Source: CAZNNH01 sp964574335 | GTDB lineage: Bacteria > Acidobacteriota > Vicinamibacteria > Fen-336 | DNA length: 34,096 nucleotides | Assembly (NCBI GenBank): GCA_964574335.1 | Contig: CAZNNH010000056.1 | Coordinates: 1 to 34,096 of the forward strand | Direction of reading: 5' to 3' | Shown: positions 8,097 through 16,971 of the stretch, one piece after another | How the letters are laid out: each line of letters opens with the position of its first letter | How positions within the stretch are numbered: position 1 is the stretch's first letter | Notes under the pieces: model-generated | Seen by the model: the letters and a program-made list of their open reading frames with translations, nothing else | The model's database searches: none | What the model was told of the DNA's origin: nothing | Made by a program: the position numbers and the translations under genes

Positions 8097-8732
8097 GTGA
8101 GCTGTCCCCTCTGCAACCGTCGCAAGGGAAAGCGGTGGTGCCCCGCTCGAGGAGAGCCCATCTGCTCGACTTGTTGTGGCACGAAGCGGCAGACCGAGGT
8201 CCCGTGTCCCGAGGACTGCCTCTACCTGAGCGGCGCCCACGCCGGCTCATGGGAAGGGCGGGAGACGGAACGTCTTCGCGACGGCCGCCGCGTCGGCGCC
8301 CACGCCCAGGGCCTGACGGACGATCAGGGTCGGCTGTTCCTGGGGATGCTGATCGGGCTCACCCGACTTCGCGCCGAACGGCGCGACCTCGATGACCGCC
8401 TTCTGGCCGAGGCGGTGGCGACCCATGCCCGGACCCTTGAGACGCGGGAGCGAGGCGTGCTCTACGACCACCAGGCCGACGACCTTCGGGTCCAGGGCGT
8501 GGTGAACGAGCTGACCCGCCTGCTGGCGGCCCTCAAGCAGCCGGGAGACGACCGGGTGCCCCGGGACAGCGACCTGCTGGCGGTGCTGCGAGCGTTCGGG
8601 GCCGCGCTGGCCGCCACCCTCCAGGAGAAGGGCGGCCCCACCGCGTTCCTGGACTCGGCGGCTCGCCTCACCGCACGCCTCGAGCCTTCCGACCCGGTCG
8701 CCCACGAGGCGCCGCGCATCATCGTGCCCTGA
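8097..8732 (+). CDS. Cysteine-rich zinc-ribbon protein of unknown function
   Basis: A 211-residue protein starting with GTG at 8097. The first 42 residues are a cysteine cluster: CPLC, then Cys15, CSTCC, and CPEDC, likely binding one or two zinc ions. The rest (about 43-211) is predicted mostly helical, with Arg/Glu/Leu-rich stretches and no known catalytic motif or membrane segment. It follows the TPR-kinase by 22 bp and is probably in the same transcript, so a link to that signalling protein is possible. I do not recognise the family; similar short N-terminal Cys modules occur in uncharacterised proteins that pair a zinc ribbon with a helical domain. Confidence 0.65.
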   Translation: MSCPLCNRRKGKRWCPARGEPICSTCCGTKRQTEVPCPEDCLYLSGAHAGSWEGRETERLRDGRRVGAHAQGLTDDQGRLFLGMLIGLTRLRAERRDLDDRLLAEAVATHARTLETRERGVLYDHQADDLRVQGVVNELTRLLAALKQPGDDRVPRDSDLLAVLRAFGAALAATLQEKGGPTAFLDSAARLTARLEPSDPVAHEAPRIIVP

Positions 8733-8762
8733 TCCTGGTGGCCGGTCCCCTGGCCGGCTGGC

Positions 8763-9530
8763 TCAGGCGCGGAGCCGCTCGAGCACCGCCTCGAAGAGCG
8801 CGCTGTTGGTGGCGAAGGCCTTGCCGGAGTCGATGCGGCTGCGCCCCTGCCAGTCGGTGAGGGTGCCCCCCGCCTCCCGCAGGATGGGCACCAGGGCCGC
8901 GATGTCCCACGGGCTCACGATCGGGTCGATCATGATCTCGGCGCGACCGGTGGCCACCAGCGCATAGCCGTAGCAGTCGCCGAAGCCCCTCGTGACCGGC
9001 GTGGCGGCGCGAAGCCTTTCCCACTCGGTGGGGTTCCGCCGCATCAGCTCACCCACATCGGCGTGGCACAGCAGCGCCTCTTCCAGTTGGTTCACCTTCG
9101 AGACGCTCGCCGGGCGGCCGTTCCAGCGGCAGCCCAACCCGGCGGCTGCCGCGAGCATCTCGCCGAGGGCCGGGAAGTGGGCCACGCCCACCGCCATCTC
9201 GCCCTCGATCTCGAGGCCGATGAGGACGCCGTAGAGGGGAACGCCGCGCACGAACGACTGCGTGCCGTCGATGGGATCGACGATCCAGCGGTGGGGGGCG
9301 TCGCCGCCTTCGGCCCCGAGCTCCTCCCCGGCAACGGCGTGGTCCGGATAGTGGCTCCGGATCAGGTCGCGCACCAGGCTCTCGGCCCCCTTGTCAGCGA
9401 CCGTCACCACGGAGCGGTCGGGCTTGCGCTCGACGGAGACGTCGGTCTGGAAGTGGCCGAGGGTGAGCTGGCCAGCTTTCCAGGCGGCGTCGATGGCGAA
9501 GTCGAGGAATGCACCCATCTGGCTGCTCAT
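8763..9530 (-). CDS. Inositol monophosphatase-family phosphatase (HisN-like)
   Basis: A Mg-dependent phosphatase of the inositol monophosphatase superfamily, 255 residues. Metal-binding motifs are seen in order: GEELGAE (about residue 69), WIVDPIDGTQSF (DPxDGT, about 83) and SPWDIAAL near residue 208. The pattern DGTQSFVRGVPLYGVLIGLE resembles histidinol-phosphatases of the HisN type more than bacterial SuhB. Histidinol phosphate is therefore a possible substrate, though not proven. The frame remains open to 9938, but the ATG at 9530 has a strong GAGGTG ribosome site and gives a normal length. The gene converges with the zinc-ribbon gene and is divergent from tonB. Confidence 0.88.
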   Translation of the reverse strand: MSSQMGAFLDFAIDAAWKAGQLTLGHFQTDVSVERKPDRSVVTVADKGAESLVRDLIRSHYPDHAVAGEELGAEGGDAPHRWIVDPIDGTQSFVRGVPLYGVLIGLEIEGEMAVGVAHFPALGEMLAAAAGLGCRWNGRPASVSKVNQLEEALLCHADVGELMRRNPTEWERLRAATPVTRGFGDCYGYALVATGRAEIMIDPIVSPWDIAALVPILREAGGTLTDWQGRSRIDSGKAFATNSALFEAVLERLRA

Positions 9531-9630
9531 GTTCACCTCGTGGGTCCCATTCTCCTGCATGCGGCCGCCTTCCGGGGAGCCGAGGCCGGATGCGGCAATG
9601 CCTCGACCCCTCGGTGAAGGCCCAGCGACG

Positions 9631-9656
9631 CCCGCGTGGCGTTTCCGGCACGCGGG
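9631..9656. promoter_or_regulatory. Perfect 8-bp inverted repeat between divergent phosphatase and tonB genes
   Basis: CCCGCGTG and CACGCGGG are separated by 10 bp in the 250-bp space between the divergent HisN-like and tonB genes (9531-9780). It may be an operator or an RNA hairpin. No clear -35/-10 or -24/-12 promoter could be assigned in this spacer. Confidence 0.35.
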
Positions 9657-9780
9657 TGTCATCGGGCTGTCTCCGCCGGCGCCTAGCTTGGAAAGGGAAC
9701 GACGGAGGGGCATCTCTCGTAGACCTTCTGGAGGAGTGGTCCGAGCCGCGGCTGGCGCGGGCCCGAAGGAGCAGACCAGC

Positions 9781-10593
9781 ATGCAGGAGTCGGTTCTCGA
9801 GCAACCCGCCCTGATCGTGGCCCATTCGACGGCTACGGACGGCCACACGGCAGACGACCTGCTGCGGACCGGAACCGTGATCGTCACCGACCCGGGCCGG
9901 TCCGGTGGCACCCGGAAGGGGCTCTCGGTAGGGTCCATCTCGCTCCTGATTCACGGTGTGATCCTGGGTGCGGCGTTCCTGGTCCCGCTGATGGCCAGGG
10001 AGACGCTGCCCGAGCCGGCCCAGGGGCTCAAGGCGTTCCTGGTAGCGCCACCCGACGTGGCCCTGCCCCCGCCTCCTCCCCCGCCGCCGTCGCCGGCCGC
10101 GGCTCACGCGGCCGGGCCCCAGATGGCGTCGGCGCCCACCGACGTGGAGTTCGCGGCACCGATCGAGGTCCCGGACGAGATCGCCCCCGAGGAGGGCCTG
10201 GACCTCGGAATCGAGGGGGGTCTACCCGGTGGCGTGGAGGGGGGTGTCCCCGGCGGCGTGGTGGGGGGTGTGGTGGGCGGCCTGCCAGTGGTGGCTCCGC
10301 CGGCGGCCCCGGTGCGCGTGGGAGGGGACATTCGGGAGCCCCGCAAGCTCCGGAACGTGCCGCCCGTCTACCCGGACATGGCCCTGGCCGCCCGGGTCCA
10401 GGGTGTCGTGATCCTGGAGTGCACGATCAACCCACAGGGTCGGGTCCAGGGCGTGAAGGTGCTGCGCAGCATCCCGCTCCTGGACGCCGCCGCCATCGAA
10501 GCCGTCAAGCAGTGGATCTACTCGCCGACGCTGGTGGGCGGCGTCCCCGTTTCGGTGGTGATGACGGTGACGGTGCGCTTCAACCTCACCTAG
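9781..10593 (+). CDS. tonB: TonB-family energy transducer
   Basis: A 270-residue TonB protein that couples the proton motive force to outer-membrane transporters. The ATG at 9781 has AAGGAG 9 bp upstream. Residues about 46-70 contain the single N-terminal membrane anchor (SVGSISLLIHGVILGAAFLV). A proline run of eight residues follows at about residue 100, then a Gly/Val-rich linker (GGLPGGVEGGVPGG style). The C-terminal TonB domain (about 185-270) includes YPDMALAARVQGVVILECTI, LLDAAAIEAVKQW and a final V-R-F-N strand. exbB and exbD are not adjacent, so it is an orphan copy. It overlaps the glycosyltransferase end by 8 bp in convergent orientation. Confidence 0.9.
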   Translation: MQESVLEQPALIVAHSTATDGHTADDLLRTGTVIVTDPGRSGGTRKGLSVGSISLLIHGVILGAAFLVPLMARETLPEPAQGLKAFLVAPPDVALPPPPPPPPSPAAAHAAGPQMASAPTDVEFAAPIEVPDEIAPEEGLDLGIEGGLPGGVEGGVPGGVVGGVVGGLPVVAPPAAPVRVGGDIREPRKLRNVPPVYPDMALAARVQGVVILECTINPQGRVQGVKVLRSIPLLDAAAIEAVKQWIYSPTLVGGVPVSVVMTVTVRFNLT

Positions 10594-11329
10594 CCTCGTC
10601 GGACGTGCGGGCCGCCCGGCACGGATCCCCGCTGCCGGAGGTCTTGCGGCTTCGGACGGGTGGGTAGAGGCGCGCCAGCAGGTGCGCGTCCACTCCCAGG
10701 GAGAACGCCGAGCGTAGCCCCCACATCAGCAGGATGGTGCGGACGACACCCCGCTCCTCCCAGCGACGGCTCGAGGTGACCACCCATCCCTGCGCCCGCG
10801 CCGGGGGCCCCAGCCGCCTCAGGCGTCGGCACAGCGCCACGTCCTCCATCAGCGGGATCTCCGGAAACCCGCCCGTCCGGTCGAACGAGCGGCGGGTGAC
10901 GAACAACGTCTGGTCCCCGGTCGAGATCCGACTCATCCGCGACCGCAGGTTGATGGCCGCTTCCACCACCCGAAGAAGCCCAAGCCGCCCCGTCAGCCTC
11001 AGGTCGAAGCAGCCAAACTCGTGACGACCGTCGGCGAGCGCCTCGAGGATCAGCCGATCCGCCTCGGGCGGCAGCCGGCTGTCGGCGTGCAGGAAGACCA
11101 GGACCTCGCCGCGCGCGGCCCGGGCCCCGGCATTCATCTGACGGGCCCTCCCCTGGGGGCTCGCCAGCAACTGGTCGACGCGACCCCTCGCCAGGGCGAT
11201 GGTGTCGTCATCGCTACCGCCGTCGACCAGGACCACCTCGTGGCCCCGCTGCCGCAGGCTCTGGAGCGACCCGACCAGATCGGCCACCTGCTCGCCTTCG
11301 TTCAGCGTCGGGACGACGATGGAGAGCAA
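10586..11329 (-). CDS. Family 2 glycosyltransferase, TIGR04283 type
   Basis: A 247-residue GT-A glycosyltransferase with the N-terminal nucleotide-sugar fold IVVPTLNEG, then DGGSDD, a first acidic motif HADSRLP (about residue 100), GDQTLFVTRR and the GGFPEIPLMEDV segment. This set is characteristic of the TIGR04283 family, some members of which are named for arsenosugar biosynthesis. The real acceptor here is unknown. The start is a TTG at 11329, and the gene lies 12 bp after the stop of the NtrC-type regulator, so it is likely the last gene of that transcript. The usual partner gene (TIGR04282/DUF2064) is not next to it. Confidence 0.85.
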   Translation of the reverse strand: MLSIVVPTLNEGEQVADLVGSLQSLRQRGHEVVLVDGGSDDDTIALARGRVDQLLASPQGRARQMNAGARAARGEVLVFLHADSRLPPEADRLILEALADGRHEFGCFDLRLTGRLGLLRVVEAAINLRSRMSRISTGDQTLFVTRRSFDRTGGFPEIPLMEDVALCRRLRRLGPPARAQGWVVTSSRRWEERGVVRTILLMWGLRSAFSLGVDAHLLARLYPPVRSRKTSGSGDPCRAARTSDEAR

Positions 11330-11341
11330 GGCCGGGCCGAC

Positions 11342-12721
<1,380 letters not shown>

Positions 12722-12725
12722 CCGG

Positions 12726-14210
12726 TCAGGCCTCCTCTTCGGATGACATCTCCGGGAGCAGCGGGAGGCTGACCCGGAACACCGTGCCCTTGCCGACCTG
12801 GCTCTCGACCTCGATGCGGCCGCCGTGGCCGGCCACGATGCTGTCGCTGACCGCCAGGCCCAGGCCGGTCCCCTCGCCGACCTCGCGGGTGGTGAAGAAG
12901 GGGTCGAAGATCCGCTCCCGGATCGCCTCGGGGATGCCGCTGCCGGTGTCTCGCACCTCGGCGACGACTACCGCATCCTGCCGGTAGGTCCTCAGTGCCA
13001 GGTCGCCTCCGCCGGGCATCGCCTGGAGGGCGTTGAGAACCAGGTTCAAGAAGAGCTGCTCCATCTGGAAGTGATCGGCCATCACCCGAGGCTCGGCCGA
13101 ATCGAGCTCGAGACGGACCTCCACCCCTCCCTTCCGAAGCTGGTACGCGGCCAGCTCCACCACGTGACGGAGACTATGGTTGATGGAGGTGGGCTCCAGG
13201 TGCAGCCCCCGCTGGCGGGAGAAGTTGAGCAGGTTGGCCACGGTCCGCTCGATGCGCTTGACGCCGTCGTGGATCAGCTCCAGATAGCGCTCTCGCATCT
13301 CGCGGTCGTCGGGGTCGGCGCGCATGTTGTCGATGCAGGTCAGCACGCCGCCGAGGGGGTTGTTGACCTCGTGCGCCACCCCCGCCGCCAGCGTCCCCAC
13401 CGCCGCCATCTTCTCGGTGTGGGCGAGCTGTGACTGGCGCACCTTGTCCAGCGCCCGGGCATCCCCGAGCTCCTTCATCATCCGATTGAAGGCCGCGCCG
13501 AGCTCGCCCATCTCGTCTCCGCGGTCGGCCGCGGCACGCACCGTGAGGTCGCCCCGCCCAGCCTTCTTCATGATCTGGTGGAGCTCGAGGATGGGTCGGA
13601 TCAGGCTCTCCATGTAGACGGCGGTCATCACCGAGTTCCCGATGATCACCAAGAGCGCCACCGCCACCAGCCGCGACGCGATCACCTCGAAGTCCCGCTC
13701 GATCGGCTCCAGCGAGAAGCCCACCGTCAGCGATCCCCAGAACTTGGTGGCGATCGCCAGCGGCTCGCGCACCTCGAGGATCCGCTCGTCGCCGGCCGCG
13801 GTGAGGATCTCGGCCTCGGGTGGGTCCACCAGGGCCGAACGGTCGAGGGCACGCTCGAAGCGGCGTCCCAGGAGGTGCCAGCGGTTCGAGTGAGTCACCT
13901 TCCCCTGGGCGTCGGCCACGATCACGTAGCGCATCAGGTCCCGGTTACGAGCCAGGATCTCGTCGATGTAGTTGTCGATCCTCCCCTTGTCCTGGCCGAG
14001 CCCCTGCTCCTCGTACATCAGCGCGTCGGTGATCGGGATCGCCAGCGCCTCGGCGACGCTGCGGCTGCGCCGCTCGACGGCCTCGTACTGCCGGCGGCGG
14101 TCGTGGACCACCACCAGCAGGGTGGCCAGGCCCATGGTGATGGCGATCACCGTGTTCGAGTAGAGGAAGAACTTGGGCCGCAGGCCCAGGCGGAGGCGAC
14201 GCGGCGTCAT
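12726..14210 (-). CDS. Membrane sensor histidine kinase
   Basis: A 494-residue sensor kinase, partner of the adjacent NtrC-type regulator (4-bp gap). It has two membrane helices, about 14-35 and 180-202, enclosing a ~145-residue periplasmic domain that looks like a single Cache/PAS-like sensor. A HAMP linker follows, then the HisKA H-box GVAHEVNNPLGG with phosphoacceptor His280. The HATPase domain comes last (N box LFLNLVLNALQAM, DTGSGIP, FFTT, GTGLGLAVS). The ATG at 14210 is preferred over the GTG at 14228 because it overlaps the stop of the upstream binding-protein gene as ATGA, indicating translational coupling. The ligand is unknown; the linked PhnD-like protein may present it. Confidence 0.94.
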   Translation of the reverse strand: MTPRRLRLGLRPKFFLYSNTVIAITMGLATLLVVVHDRRRQYEAVERRSRSVAEALAIPITDALMYEEQGLGQDKGRIDNYIDEILARNRDLMRYVIVADAQGKVTHSNRWHLLGRRFERALDRSALVDPPEAEILTAAGDERILEVREPLAIATKFWGSLTVGFSLEPIERDFEVIASRLVAVALLVIIGNSVMTAVYMESLIRPILELHQIMKKAGRGDLTVRAAADRGDEMGELGAAFNRMMKELGDARALDKVRQSQLAHTEKMAAVGTLAAGVAHEVNNPLGGVLTCIDNMRADPDDREMRERYLELIHDGVKRIERTVANLLNFSRQRGLHLEPTSINHSLRHVVELAAYQLRKGGVEVRLELDSAEPRVMADHFQMEQLFLNLVLNALQAMPGGGDLALRTYRQDAVVVAEVRDTGSGIPEAIRERIFDPFFTTREVGEGTGLGLAVSDSIVAGHGGRIEVESQVGKGTVFRVSLPLLPEMSSEEEA

Positions 14211-15136
14211 CGGGCCTTCTCCCCGCACCGCAGCAGTGCCGCGGGTCGATCCAGGGCATCAGGACCGAAGACGCTCTCGGCCAGGTCTCTCACCTCGTCG
14301 TATTCCTCGTCCTCCACCGGCACGAAGGTCCCCAGCCGTTCCGCCTCGTCGGCAGGATCTCCGTTTGCGGGAAAGCCCGGGTAGGCGGCCAGGGCGTCCG
14401 AGACCTCGGCCCGCAGCCGTGCCAGGGTCGAGGGCGCCGCCACGATGGGAAAGGCCGGGATCGGCTCGGAGCGGGCCAGGGCCCGTAGGCCCCGCTCCAG
14501 GAACCGCTCCGCCACCGCGTCGCGCACCGCGCAGGCATCCACCTCCCCCAGCAGGACGGCCCGCGCGGCGAGGTCGTGGTGATCGTAGTAGCGGCAGCCG
14601 AGATCGCGAACGGGATCGATGCCGGCCGTGCGGAGCATGGCGCGGGGCAAGAGATGCGCCGAGGTGGAGAGGGGATCCCCGAAGCCGAAAAGACAGCCAC
14701 GCAGCTCCGGGAGCGACCCGAACCGGCTGTCCGACCGCACCAGGATGTAGCTCCGGTAGGTGGGGCGCCCGGCCCGGACCTGCCGCATCAGGGGGGTGGC
14801 TCCGCAACGGGCGTGGGCCCGAAGGTAGCCAAACGGCCCGAGGTAGGCGAAGTCCACCCGCGAGCTGCACAGATCCTCGATCATGGCGTCGTAGCTGGGG
14901 CGAAGCCGCAGCTCGAAGGGGCGCCCGGTGCGCGCCGACAGGTGATCGACCAGGGGCTGGAAGCGGCCATAGATCACGCGGGGGCTGTCGAGGCTCACCA
15001 CCCCGAGCCGCAGTGTCTGGCCTTCGGCCGCCGCCAGCAGATGGCTGGCGCCCATCGCAGCGACCCACAGGGCCAAGAGCCGGCTAGCCACCACGGTGCG
15101 CCCGGGCCACGATTCGCGCCACGAGACGAGGGACAT
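14207..15136 (-). CDS. PhnD-like periplasmic substrate-binding protein linked to a sensor kinase
   Basis: A PhnD/SsuA-like type 2 periplasmic binding protein, about 309 residues. An N-terminal hydrophobic signal (SRLLALWVAAMGASHLLAAA) precedes the mature start near GQTLRLG. Typical elements follow: the YGRFQPLVDHLS segment, SSRVDFAYLGPFGYLRA, and a lobe with FGFGDPLSTSAHLLPR. No ABC permease or ATPase gene is nearby, so transport is unlikely. Its stop overlaps the sensor-kinase start (ATGA), pointing to a sensing role. The known kinase TtrS carries a PhnD-like periplasmic domain that senses tetrathionate; by analogy a sulfur oxyanion is a plausible ligand here (inference). The start at 15136 has an AGAAGG site; GTGs at 15094 and 15091 are alternatives. 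Confidence 0.82.
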   Translation of the reverse strand: MSLVSWRESWPGRTVVASRLLALWVAAMGASHLLAAAEGQTLRLGVVSLDSPRVIYGRFQPLVDHLSARTGRPFELRLRPSYDAMIEDLCSSRVDFAYLGPFGYLRAHARCGATPLMRQVRAGRPTYRSYILVRSDSRFGSLPELRGCLFGFGDPLSTSAHLLPRAMLRTAGIDPVRDLGCRYYDHHDLAARAVLLGEVDACAVRDAVAERFLERGLRALARSEPIPAFPIVAAPSTLARLRAEVSDALAAYPGFPANGDPADEAERLGTFVPVEDEEYDEVRDLAESVFGPDALDRPAALLRCGEKAR

Positions 15137-16874
15137 CGGCGTCCTTCTCCAGCTCCTCCACCGCCGGCCAGCGGACTCGGCGAGCGTGCTCGGCCACCTC
15201 GGGGCCACGACAGTACGCCACTGGCGCCCCCCGCCAACGGGCTGCGGCTCGCTCGTCGTCCAGGAGCTCCACCTCCACCGGCCGGCTCAACACACAGCCG
15301 GTGAGCGGCAGGGCCCCCATGGCGACCCGCGCCGCTGGCCGCACCGGCAACGACACCCGAAGCACCTCGGCGCCGGCCGCCTCGAGACCGGCGGCCAGCG
15401 GCGCGGCGGGCTCCGGGACCACCAGCCGCTGGTCCGCCAGCGGCCGTCGCGCGAACCAGTCTAACCTCTCGGCATGGTCGCCGGTGGGGCCGATGACGAA
15501 CAACGCCGGCGGGCGAAGTCCGGCCCGACGCACCTCCTCGGGAAGGCGCGACAGCTCGGCGCGGACGACCCTCTGGGCCGAGGTGGTGGCGCTCTCGACC
15601 ATCGCGGCCGGCGTCGTCGGGGAGAGGCCCGCCGCCAGGAGCCGGGTCACGATCCCGTCGAGGGCCGAGAGGCCCATGTAGCCGACCAGGGTGGCGTGTG
15701 GGTCCTGCGCCAAGAGGTCCCAGCGCACCTGTGGTCCCTGCTCCTTGATGCTCTCGTGGGCCGTGACCAGGGTCAGCCGCACCGCCTCGCGCCGGTGGGT
15801 GACCGGGATCCCGACGAAGGCCGCCGCCCCGGTGGCGGCCGTCACCCCGGGTACCACCTCGAAGGGCAGCCCCTCCGCCGCCAGCGCCTCGGCCTCCTCT
15901 CCACCCCGGCCGAAGACGTAGGGGTCGCCCCCCTTGAAGCGCACCACCCGCCGTCCGGCCCGCGACAGCCGCAGGAGCAGCGCGTTGATCTCCTCTTGCG
16001 GCATGGGGTGGGTCCCCGCCTCCTTGCCCACCGGGCGCAGCTCCACCGAGGCAGGGAGATCGCATGGGAGCGCCGCCGCGGCCAGCCGGTCGTACACGAC
16101 GACGTCGGCTTCCAGCAGCCGCTGCCGACCCCGGAGCGTCAGCAACCCGGCACAGCCGGGGCCGGAGCCGACCAACGACACCAGACCGGCGGTGGGCGCC
16201 GCCGGCTCCGAGGGCACAGCCACCCGGCCCGGATCGGTGACCTGGCCCACGGTGGCCGCGGCGATCCAGGCCGATCGCTCGGGGGCGGTGGGCACCCGTG
16301 CCACCAGGCGCTCGGCGTCGACGGTCTCGCCGAAGAAGCGCTCGAAGCAGACCTCACGCAGGGCCGGAGGCAGGCCGCTCTTCCGGACCTCCTGGCGGAA
16401 CCGGGCAGCGGCTTCCGCCCACTCTCCCCACTCCGGCCCGAAGCGCCGCTCCAGGAGCTGCCGTAGCCGCCGGCTCACGAAGGGCGCCCCTCCCCCGGAG
16501 GCGATGGTGAGCTCGAGCGGCCGCCGCTGGACACGAGCCGGCAGGTGGAAGCTGCACAGGTCGGGGTCGTCCGCCACGTTGACCCAGATCCCCGCCCGGT
16601 CGGCGTCCTCGAACACCTGACGATTGACCGATCGGTCGTTGGTGGCCGCCATCACCAGCGCGTAGCCCTGGCTCTCACCCGGGCGGTAGGGGCGCCGCTC
16701 GAGGACCAGCCGGCCGCCCTCGGCCAGGGTCTCGATCTCGGGCTCGCAAAGAGGGGCCACCACCGTGACCCGAGCGCCTTCCTCCACCAGGGCGTGGACC
16801 TTGCGCGTCGCGACGGCGCCGGCGCCCACCACCAGGCAGGCCCGGCCCTCCAGGCTCAGCGTGATCGGGAACAA
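15084..16874 (-). CDS. cysG: Siroheme synthase (CysG-like) with C-terminal HemD-like extension
   Basis: A multifunctional enzyme, 596 residues, making siroheme from uroporphyrinogen III. Residues 1-150 are the precorrin-2 dehydrogenase/ferrochelatase module (VVGAGAVATRKV, VNVADDPDLCSF, ASGGGAP). A helical domain follows to about 205. The SAM-dependent methyltransferase (about 230-475) has LVGSGPGCAGLLTLRG, VVYDRL, FKGGDPYVFGRGGEE and PGVTAATGAAAFVGIPVTHR. The last ~120 residues resemble roughly half of a uroporphyrinogen-III synthase and may be degenerate. The start is TTG at 16874 with a strong GGAGG site. Placement behind dsrMKJOP suggests it supplies siroheme to DsrAB, equivalent to the dsrV/dsrW genes of other dsr loci. 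Confidence 0.92.
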   Translation of the reverse strand: MFPITLSLEGRACLVVGAGAVATRKVHALVEEGARVTVVAPLCEPEIETLAEGGRLVLERRPYRPGESQGYALVMAATNDRSVNRQVFEDADRAGIWVNVADDPDLCSFHLPARVQRRPLELTIASGGGAPFVSRRLRQLLERRFGPEWGEWAEAAARFRQEVRKSGLPPALREVCFERFFGETVDAERLVARVPTAPERSAWIAAATVGQVTDPGRVAVPSEPAAPTAGLVSLVGSGPGCAGLLTLRGRQRLLEADVVVYDRLAAAALPCDLPASVELRPVGKEAGTHPMPQEEINALLLRLSRAGRRVVRFKGGDPYVFGRGGEEAEALAAEGLPFEVVPGVTAATGAAAFVGIPVTHRREAVRLTLVTAHESIKEQGPQVRWDLLAQDPHATLVGYMGLSALDGIVTRLLAAGLSPTTPAAMVESATTSAQRVVRAELSRLPEEVRRAGLRPPALFVIGPTGDHAERLDWFARRPLADQRLVVPEPAAPLAAGLEAAGAEVLRVSLPVRPAARVAMGALPLTGCVLSRPVEVELLDDERAAARWRGAPVAYCRGPEVAEHARRVRWPAVEELEKDADVPRLVARIVARAHRGG

Positions 16875-16891
16875 TGATCCTCCGACCCCGA

Positions 16892-16914
16892 GGCGCCGGC
16901 GGAATCCCGGCGCC
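16892..16914 (-). other. Stem-loop in the spacer before the siroheme synthase gene
   Basis: GGCGCCGG and CCGGCGCC form a perfect 8-bp stem with a 7-nt loop in the 97-bp spacer between the flavoprotein and siroheme synthase genes. There is no T-run. It could attenuate or protect the transcript between the electron-transfer and siroheme genes. Confidence 0.35.
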
Positions 16915-16971
16915 CGAGGCAGGTCTCAAGATGCCCGGCCGGCGAGAGAATGTCCAGTCAGACGGCCCGGG

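Noticed and set aside
9531..9780. Sigma-54 promoter in the phosphatase-tonB spacer
   Set aside because: GGCACGCG-type sequence is present but no GG/GC pair with the required 10-bp spacing was found.
9531..9938. N-terminal extension of the HisN-like phosphatase to 9938
   Set aside because: It would run through the divergent spacer and into tonB; the ATG at 9530 has a strong ribosome site and gives normal family length.
14207..15136. Phosphonate ABC transport function for the PhnD-like protein
   Set aside because: No permease, ATPase or phosphonate-degradation genes are present, and the gene is translationally coupled to a sensor kinase.
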